A stretch of 64,000 nucleotides of DNA from Carboxylicivirga sp. M1479 (lineage in GTDB: Bacteria; Bacteroidota; Bacteroidia; Bacteroidales; Marinilabiliaceae): assembly GCF_007097485.1 (NCBI RefSeq), contig NZ_VKDE01000013.1, positions 1-64,000 on the forward strand, written 5' to 3'. Below are positions 58,699 through 64,000 of this stretch, one piece after another. Numbering within the stretch: the first letter of the stretch is position 1; every line of letters starts with the position of its first letter. Below the pieces are notes generated by a model, which made no database searches, was not told the DNA's origin, and saw nothing but the letters and a program-made list of their open reading frames with translations. The position numbers were made by a program, and so were the translations under genes.

Positions 58699-59200
58699 CA
58701 TTTTTATACTTTGCTTTCGTTTGTCACATGGAATTCTCAAGTAAAATTTATTTATCTTCTGTGTGTCAAACCGAATTATCAACTTTACAAGTTCGTATCA
58801 TTTGTTATGGACCAAAAGTGTCCTAAATGATTTATTGATATGAATCGAACTGATTGAAATTAAGTATGATATTAGTGTTAATTAAAAACTGGGGTTCTTT
58901 TAAGCATCATATCTTATGGCCTCTCTTTTAAATGACTTTAGTTTTCTCGAAAGCTTTAGTAAGACCGAGAAGTTCCGAACTTGATTCGGAAATCACTCGG
59001 CCGCACTTAAGCTTGAGATAAATTGAAGCGGAGCGGAAATCATGAATACCTTTGAAAGGTTGAGGCGATATGAACTAATAAGAAAGTAATTTAAAAAGTA
59101 GCCTTGATCTTTTTCCTTAGTTTTTTAGATCAAGCTAAAAAAGTAAGTTGGGTTTGGGCGAATAGCCCAATTGAAAAAAATATTTAGGACAACATTGGTT
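58699..59200. other. 0.5-kb intergenic block with hairpins
   Basis: No coding frame is supported. It holds dispersed-element copy 2 (58725-58769); a bulged stem-loop at 58965-59000 (CCGAG and TTCCGA paired with TCGGAA and CTCGG); an 8-bp stem at 59103-59110/59127-59134; and a 6-bp hairpin (59154-59159/59165-59170) directly before a TTG at 59171. Confidence 0.65.
58725..58769 (+). repeat. Dispersed intergenic element, copy 2
   Basis: 45 bases aligning without gaps to 60805-60849 at 35 of 45 positions, with identical ends (CACATGGAA and GTGTGTCAA). It has imperfect self-complementarity between its ends. Confidence 0.65.
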
Positions 59201-60451
59201 ATGGATAAGGTATTTAGAAAGTATTTTGAGAAACATCCGATTGCTATAAATACAACTATTAGTAGTGATATTAAAGTTGTTGTACCTGTTTATCTTGAAG
59301 AAGAAGACTTACCCATTTTATTGAATAGTTTGTCGACAGCAAGTAAGCAATCAAAGGCTGTGGTAGAACTGGTTTTGGTTTTTAATTATAGCGATGATGC
59401 TTCGCAAGATGTGATTGATCGGCAGCACCAACTCTTGCATAGGGTACAAAGTGAACAGAGTCAATGGGAGAATGATAGGTTTAAGATTACGTGTTTAAAG
59501 GCCTTTGGTGTTGCCAAAAAGCATGCAGGTGTTGGTAATGCCCGTAAGGTAGGAATGGATTATGCTGCATTTTCATTTGTTAAAGGCAATAAACCAAGAG
59601 GTATTATCGTATCATTAGATGCCGACTGTAGGGTGCAGGAGAATTATTTTGAAGCCATAATTGATGCTTATTCAAACAGTACGATTAACGGCTGTAATAT
59701 CTACTTTGAGCATCCGATGGATGGATCAATTTCAGAAGAAAACGATGCTGCCATTGCTGAATATGAACTACACCTTCGGTATTACGTACAAGCTTTGCGT
59801 TACATTGGATTTCCTTTGGCTTTTCATACGGTGGGTTCTTGTTTTACGGTCACAGCTGATACCTATTTAAAAGTAGGAGGGATGCCCCGTAAACAGGCAG
59901 GAGAAGATTTTTATTTTTTGCAGAAGATAATACCATCGGGTAAGTTTATCGAAATCAGTAACACGGTTGTTTATCCATCATCCAGACCATCTGACAGGGT
60001 GCCTTTTGGTACCGGACCGTCTATTAATACACTCTTAGGCTCCGATCAAGAATACCAGACTTATAATTTACAAGCCTTTCTCGATCTCAATGAGTTTCTT
60101 GATATTAAAGATGAGTTATATACTTTAAAGCCCATCAATATTGAAGAATTTACCCACAAGGTGGGAGGACGTATACGCAGTTATTTGCTTAATTCCGATT
60201 TCTTCAAGGCCATTGAGTCCTTAGTTGATAATTGCAGTACCATAGAAGTGTTTCAGAAGCGTTTTTACGAAGTTTTTAGCGCCTTTAGGGTTGTAAAATA
60301 CCTTAACTATACACACGAACATTTTCTTGATAAAATGCCCGTGTTTGATGCTGCTTTAAACTTAGAAGAATTAATGACAGGAGAAGAGTCTGATGTATTT
60401 GATACGCCTGAGTTGTTAGATTTGTATCGACACAGAGAAAAGCAGGGCTAA
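59201..60451 (+). CDS. Family 2 glycosyltransferase
   Basis: The 416-residue protein has a GT-A fold opening (IKVVVPVYLEEEDLPILLNS, about 25-44), a nucleotide-sugar/metal DxD in IIVSLDADCRV near residue 145, and a later ED pair in KQAGEDFYFLQKI. The C-terminal ~120 residues are helical and acidic. There are no membrane segments, so it is cytoplasmic or peripheral. The ATG at 59201 is preferred to an upstream TTG at 59171, which sits against a hairpin. Donor and acceptor are unknown; surface polysaccharide or glycoprotein synthesis is the general expectation. No other sugar-pathway gene is adjacent. Confidence 0.88.
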   Translation: MDKVFRKYFEKHPIAINTTISSDIKVVVPVYLEEEDLPILLNSLSTASKQSKAVVELVLVFNYSDDASQDVIDRQHQLLHRVQSEQSQWENDRFKITCLKAFGVAKKHAGVGNARKVGMDYAAFSFVKGNKPRGIIVSLDADCRVQENYFEAIIDAYSNSTINGCNIYFEHPMDGSISEENDAAIAEYELHLRYYVQALRYIGFPLAFHTVGSCFTVTADTYLKVGGMPRKQAGEDFYFLQKIIPSGKFIEISNTVVYPSSRPSDRVPFGTGPSINTLLGSDQEYQTYNLQAFLDLNEFLDIKDELYTLKPINIEEFTHKVGGRIRSYLLNSDFFKAIESLVDNCSTIEVFQKRFYEVFSAFRVVKYLNYTHEHFLDKMPVFDAALNLEELMTGEESDVFDTPELLDLYRHREKQG

Positions 60452-60456
60452 GGCTG

Positions 60457-60780
60457 CTATTTTTTTATTCGCCTGAAGCTGGCATAGCTATCTAAAATGG
60501 CCGTTAGCAAGATGAAAATAATCCAATAGCCCCTATGTGTTAGCATAGCCCAGGTCCCGGGTAATAACATAAAAGCACTGTATACTAAAATGCTATGCAC
60601 TCTTTTGTTTTCTGGTTTACCCATTAGTAAATTGTACAATCTGATGCCAAACATAATGAGTGCACCTAAACCAAAGCACCATGCTCCATAAGGTAAGTCG
60701 CTCATGTGCATTAGAACGCCCGTAAAAACAAAGGCCATACCTACGTAGTAAACCACGCTTAATAATTTATAAATATTCAT
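60457..60780 (-). CDS. Small three-helix membrane protein
   Basis: The start at 60780 (MNIYKLLSVVYYVG) is chosen because an upstream in-frame start runs through the dispersed repeat at 60805-60849. The 107-residue product has three to four hydrophobic segments (LLSVVYYVGMAFVFTGVLMH, WCFGLGALIMFGIRLYNLLM, ILVYSAFMLLPGTWAML, YWIIFILLTAILDSYASF) and a basic tail (RRIKK). The family is not recognised. It converges on the glycosyltransferase with 5 bases between stops. Confidence 0.75.
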   Translation of the reverse strand: MNIYKLLSVVYYVGMAFVFTGVLMHMSDLPYGAWCFGLGALIMFGIRLYNLLMGKPENKRVHSILVYSAFMLLPGTWAMLTHRGYWIIFILLTAILDSYASFRRIKK

Positions 60781-60804
60781 GTGTTTAAATTTATTTTCAA
60801 AGGC

Positions 60805-60849
60805 CACATGGAACTCCCAAATAAATTTGATCATCCTCCTGTGTGTCAA
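60805..60849 (+). repeat. Dispersed intergenic element, copy 3
   Basis: 45 bases related to copy 2 (78 percent, ungapped) and to copy 1 (identical 15-base end TCATCCTCCTGTGTG). It lies 25 bases upstream of the small membrane protein start, in the same orientation to that gene as copy 1 has to the peroxiredoxin-like gene. Confidence 0.7.
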
Positions 60850-60959
60850 TTTGGATGAGCAAATTTGCATGGTCGTTTCATATGAATAAAATTGTTTTTG
60901 TTACGCTTGTGTCAAACAATGTGGTTTTCGAAAACTGTAAGATGGATTAACTTGAGAGA

Positions 60960-61265
60960 TTATTCCTCTTCAACCACAAAAATTACTTCATCTTTCTTCT
61001 TCATTAAATACTCCTCACGTGCAAACTTCTCCAGGTTGTCATCACTACTTTGTAGCTCTTCCATTTTCCTGTTGTTCTGATCAATTTCTTTAATGTAATG
61101 TTCTTTCTGGTTTTCGAGCTGTTTAATACGTTTCGATAACTGGTAGCGATCAATTAAGCTATTTTGATCAAAAGCAGTGATGTAAATAATGAAGATAAGC
61201 GTTGCAATAAAGAACTTATTACTGACTATTGGTTGTATGTATTTTTTAAAATTCGACCAGTTCAT
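60960..61265 (-). CDS. FtsB/DivIC-like septum formation initiator protein
   Basis: The 101-residue product has one membrane segment near the N-terminus (FFIATLIFIIYITAF, about 18-32) and a coiled coil (about 38-80: LSKRIKQLENQKEHYIKEID), then the family-typical DDNLEKFAREEYLMKKKDEVIFVVEE end. FtsB/DivIC proteins link FtsL/FtsQ to septal peptidoglycan synthesis. It is separated from pruA by a terminator and not evidently in a division cluster. Confidence 0.88.
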   Translation of the reverse strand: MNWSNFKKYIQPIVSNKFFIATLIFIIYITAFDQNSLIDRYQLSKRIKQLENQKEHYIKEIDQNNRKMEELQSSDDNLEKFAREEYLMKKKDEVIFVVEEE

Positions 61266-61341
61266 CTCTGCTTATTTTTGACAAATATAACGATTTAGTA
61301 ATGAAATTATAACTTCCAAAAATAGATTATAATCCATAAAA

Positions 61342-61372
61342 AAAGCAAGGCTCCCAATCGGAAGCCTTGCTA
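61342..61372 (-). terminator. Terminator after pruA
   Basis: On the minus strand a 9-bp perfect stem (AGCAAGGCT with AGCCTTGCT), extended by further partial pairing, is followed by a T-run. Confidence 0.85.
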
Positions 61373-61428
61373 ATACTTTGCAGATGCCAAGAGTTTAAGT
61401 AAACTCTATCATCTACTTATCTTTATAC

Positions 61429-63057
61429 CTATTCAGCTAAGAATGGATATTTGAAATCATGAGCAGGAACAAATGTTTCCTTAATAGTGCGTGGGCTAAC
61501 CCAACGCATTAGGTTAATGGCCGAACCAGCTTTATCGTTCGTACCTGAACCCCGAGAACCACCAAATGGCTGCTGACCAACAACAGCACCAGTTGGTTTA
61601 TCGTTGATGTAGAAGTTACCAGCTGTATTAACTAAGCGCTTGGTAGCTTGTTCAATAACATAACGATCTTGAGCAAAGATACATCCTGTTAATGCATAAA
61701 TCGATGTAGAGTCAAGGATATCCATTGTTTCCTCAAACTTGTTATCTTCATATACATAAATGGTTAAGATTGGGCCGAATAACTCCTCTTCCATTGTGCG
61801 GTACATTGGATTAGTTGTTAAGATAATTGTAGGCTCAACAAAGTAACCAACCGATTTATCGTAGCCACCACCAATAATTACTTCAGCCTCTTTGCTGGCC
61901 TTAGCTTCATCAATAGCACCTGATAATATATCAAACGAAGTTTCGTCAATAACAGCATTTACAAAGTTACTGAAGTCTTCAGGAGGCCCCATTTTCACTT
62001 CTTTCATTTGTTCTTCAACATATCCGCGTATCTCGTTCCAACGACCCGCTGGCATATAAGCACGAGATGCTGCTGAACATTTCTGTCCCTGGTATTCAAA
62101 TGCACCACGAACAATAGCAGTTGCTACAGCTTTAGCATCACATGATTTGTGAGCCATGATGTAATCTTTTCCGCCTGTTTCACCTACAATACGAGGGTAT
62201 GTTTTGTACTTCTCAATGTTGTCACCAATTGCTTTCCAAGTGCTTTGGAATACTCCTGTAGAACCAGTAAAGTGGAAACCTGCAAAATCAGGGTGTGCAA
62301 ATATTTCTTTAGCAGCAACAGGACCCGAAGCATATACCAAGTTAATAACACCATCAGGTACACCAGCTTCTTTAAATAACTTCATCAAGAAATAAGCCGA
62401 GTAAACAGCTGTTTTAGATGGTTTCCAAACAGTAACGTTACCCATCATTGCAGGAGCCGTTTGCAGGTTACCAGCAATTGAAGTAAAGTTAAATGGCGTT
62501 AAAGCAAATACGAATCCTTCTAATGGACGGTACTCAACACGATCCCAAATGCCTGGAGCCGAATCTGGCTGACCTGCATAAATCTCGGTCATGTACTGAA
62601 CGTTAAAACGGAAGAAGTCAGCCAACTCACAAGCCGAATCAATCTCAGCCTGAAAAGCATTTTTCGATTGTCCTAACATGGTTGCTGCATTAATTAACTG
62701 ACGGTAAGGTCCAGCTAATAAATCAGCCGCTTTTAAAAAGATAGCAGCACGGTGCTCCCAGCTAAGATTAGCCCACTCTTCGCGTGCTTTTAAAGCTGAG
62801 TCAATAGCCATGTGTACATGGGTTTCGTCACCCTGGTGGTAATGGCCTAATGTGTGCTTAATTTCATGAGGTGGGTGAATACGCTTGGTATTACCCGTTC
62901 TAATTTCTTCACCACCAATAAACATAGGGATGTCAACTTCTTGAGAACGAAGTTCTTCTAACATCTTTTTTAGATCAGCACGTTCTGGTGAACCTGGTGC
63001 GTAGCTTTTAATTGGCTCATTTACAGCCGGCGGTACTTGAAAAATTCCTTTTGGCAT
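61429..63057 (-). CDS. pruA: L-glutamate gamma-semialdehyde (P5C) dehydrogenase
   Basis: The 542-residue NAD-dependent aldehyde dehydrogenase oxidises glutamate semialdehyde to glutamate, the second step of proline use. The length and start (GIFQVPPAVNEPIKSYAPGS) match stand-alone P5CDH of the mammalian/Bacteroidota type. Motifs: LTPFNFTSIAGNL, NVTVWKPSKTAVYS, FHFTGSTGVF, GGKDYI, and the catalytic Cys in YQGQKCSAASRAY; the C-terminus has GQQPFGGSRGSGTNDKAG. The partner proline dehydrogenase is 43 kb away at 17713. It stands alone with its own terminator. Confidence 0.96.
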   Translation of the reverse strand: MPKGIFQVPPAVNEPIKSYAPGSPERADLKKMLEELRSQEVDIPMFIGGEEIRTGNTKRIHPPHEIKHTLGHYHQGDETHVHMAIDSALKAREEWANLSWEHRAAIFLKAADLLAGPYRQLINAATMLGQSKNAFQAEIDSACELADFFRFNVQYMTEIYAGQPDSAPGIWDRVEYRPLEGFVFALTPFNFTSIAGNLQTAPAMMGNVTVWKPSKTAVYSAYFLMKLFKEAGVPDGVINLVYASGPVAAKEIFAHPDFAGFHFTGSTGVFQSTWKAIGDNIEKYKTYPRIVGETGGKDYIMAHKSCDAKAVATAIVRGAFEYQGQKCSAASRAYMPAGRWNEIRGYVEEQMKEVKMGPPEDFSNFVNAVIDETSFDILSGAIDEAKASKEAEVIIGGGYDKSVGYFVEPTIILTTNPMYRTMEEELFGPILTIYVYEDNKFEETMDILDSTSIYALTGCIFAQDRYVIEQATKRLVNTAGNFYINDKPTGAVVGQQPFGGSRGSGTNDKAGSAINLMRWVSPRTIKETFVPAHDFKYPFLAE

Positions 63058-63370
63058 AGATCTTATTTTTTTTTGGTTGTTATTTAGTCAATTAATATGA
63101 CTCAATTATGAATGGAACATAACCCAATCATCGATCCTTTCATCTGGTTTTAACAAATCTATGAAATAAAAAAGCTCTTGTACATGAAATATGTCAGGGT
63201 TTGACCTGAATTTGGATATTTTTTAACTCACTTTTTTGTCATAATAGGCCTAAATGCTTTTAAAAACGGTAAATGTCGCTGTTTCTGATGGAGTATATTT
63301 TTATCTTTTCGATGCAGAAAAGTTTAGATTTATTTCAGTTTCTAATGTGTTGTTGCATCAATAAACCGTC
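63058..63370. other. Intergenic region upstream of pruA
   Basis: About 310 AT-rich bases that should hold the pruA promoter and the 3' end of the small gene at 63371. No clear promoter pair, hairpin or gene was seen. Confidence 0.55.
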
Positions 63371-63640
63371 TTAACCACAGTCTTCTTCGAAATGAATTGA
63401 TTCAAAGAGTACGATTTGGCAGATGATTTCGTCTTTACTATAGTAAATGGAAAGTCTATCGACCATCCAGCATTCATTTTCCTGGATTTTTTCAAGACGT
63501 CTTATCTGCTCTTTGTCTTCGATATAATCACTCCATTTACAGTTGAATATTTCACCTTGTGATGGTAGGTGTCGAGGATTTTCTATATAAAAGCTTTTAA
63601 GGCCTGTTGAATTAAATGATATTCGAATTTTTGTTTTCAT
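63371..63640 (-). CDS. Small hypothetical protein
   Basis: The 89-residue product starts MKTKIRISFNSTGLKSFYIE and is rich in acidic and aromatic residues (EIFNCKWSDYIEDKEQIRR, ENECWMVDRLSIYYSKDEII). No signal peptide or membrane segment; an all-beta or alpha/beta cytoplasmic protein seems likely. I do not recognise a family. Upstream is the terminator of the edge gene, so it is probably transcribed alone. Confidence 0.65.
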   Translation of the reverse strand: MKTKIRISFNSTGLKSFYIENPRHLPSQGEIFNCKWSDYIEDKEQIRRLEKIQENECWMVDRLSIYYSKDEIICQIVLFESIHFEEDCG

Positions 63641-63722
63641 GGCTAATGGTATTTGTTTATGCGATAGTGTTTTATTGTGATAAAATTTATCTAAGCTTTA
63701 GAATAAACATTAATGTAACCGT

Positions 63723-63751
63723 AAAAAAGGCCCCGCACAACGTGCAGGGCC
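63723..63751 (-). terminator. Terminator after the edge gene
   Basis: On the minus strand GGCCCTGCAC pairs with GTGCGGGGCC across a 3-base loop with one mismatch, followed by six T, 28 bases past the stop at 63779. Confidence 0.85.
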
Positions 63752-63778
63752 ACAACTAATCTCAAGCTTAAAATTAAT

Positions 63779-64000
63779 TTACTCGTTTACTTCTACTTTA
63801 TTGCGGCGTAGTCGCACTGCATTATTGCTTTCACTAATGCGGTTGGCAGTATGTTGTGCCAGTTCGCTATAAACATCGGCCTGTACCTTTTGCATCACAT
63901 TCAGGTAGGCAATCAGTTCTTCGTTAATAAAGCAAATAAGCTGCTTTTTAATATCAGTGGCCGAGGCGAGGTTTTGCTCATCATCTTTAACTGACAGATA
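63779..64000 (-). CDS. C-terminal part of an unidentified protein, cut by window edge
   Basis: An open minus-strand frame of 73 codons runs from the window edge to a TAA at 63779-63781; the start lies beyond 64000. The fragment is helical (IKKQLICFINEELIAYLNVM, VQADVYSELAQHTANRISES) and ends with a basic-then-acidic tail (VRLRRNKVEVNE). A good terminator follows, which supports it as a real gene. The product cannot be named from this piece. Confidence 0.75.
   Translation of the reverse strand, partial: YLSVKDDEQNLASATDIKKQLICFINEELIAYLNVMQKVQADVYSELAQHTANRISESNNAVRLRRNKVEVNE

Noticed and set aside
60781-60870. Longer start for the small membrane protein at 60457
   Set aside because: The extension is the dispersed repeat read in frame, with no membrane-protein character.

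Overview
The window looks like chromosome from a member of the Bacteroidota, most probably a marine-type Bacteroidia related to the Marinilabiliales. That placement is inference from gene content. The evidence is two surface proteins with type IX secretion (T9SS) type-B C-terminal signals, each paired with a PorP/SprF-like protein; many small outer-membrane beta-barrels and lipoproteins; Bacteroidota-type promoters (TAnnTTTG, twice with an upstream TTTG); weak Shine-Dalgarno sites; and AT-rich DNA. No rRNA, tRNA, CRISPR array, phage or complete insertion sequence was seen.

Layout. 0.1-9.1 kb: NADP-type glutamate dehydrogenase, then two huge paralogues that fuse receiver-like domains to the ATP-grasp half of PEP synthase/pyruvate phosphate dikinase. 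9.2-11.9 kb: envelope proteins and an Hsp20 whose flanks carry two nearly identical palindromes. 12-17.4 kb: a PorP/SprF-like gene overlapping a 1460-residue PKD-repeat T9SS cargo. 17.7-26.5 kb: proline dehydrogenase, a MATE transporter, a tandem Mn-type/Fe-type superoxide dismutase pair, nitroreductase, GTP cyclohydrolase I, beta-barrels and an exported peroxiredoxin-like protein. 26.6-30.5 kb: an ECF sigma factor with a TonB-C-terminal membrane protein, divergent from a vWA protein. 31.2-33.5 kb: aroB-aroA. 35.0-35.9 kb: a 0.9-kb non-coding block with long inverted repeats and a degenerate 22-bp tandem repeat, followed by dprA. 37.3-57.9 kb: a 6495-residue SprB-like adhesin with its SprF-like partner, the dominant feature. 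58-64 kb: an OmpH/Skp-like protein, a glycosyltransferase, an FtsB/DivIC-like protein, the second proline-catabolic enzyme (P5C dehydrogenase) and a gene cut by the window edge.

How the genes fit together. Proline dehydrogenase, P5C dehydrogenase and glutamate dehydrogenase together cover proline to glutamate to 2-oxoglutarate, encoded at three separate places. The two PKD/SprB-type proteins and their PorP/SprF partners form two cargo-partner pairs for T9SS surface display and probably gliding or adhesion; the core T9SS motor genes are not in this window. The SOD pair, nitroreductase and peroxiredoxin-like protein form a loose redox-stress neighbourhood.

The least explained elements are the receiver/ATP-grasp paralogue pair, the structured intergenic block before dprA, and a 37-45-bp dispersed repeat found three times (25.4, 58.7 and 60.8 kb).
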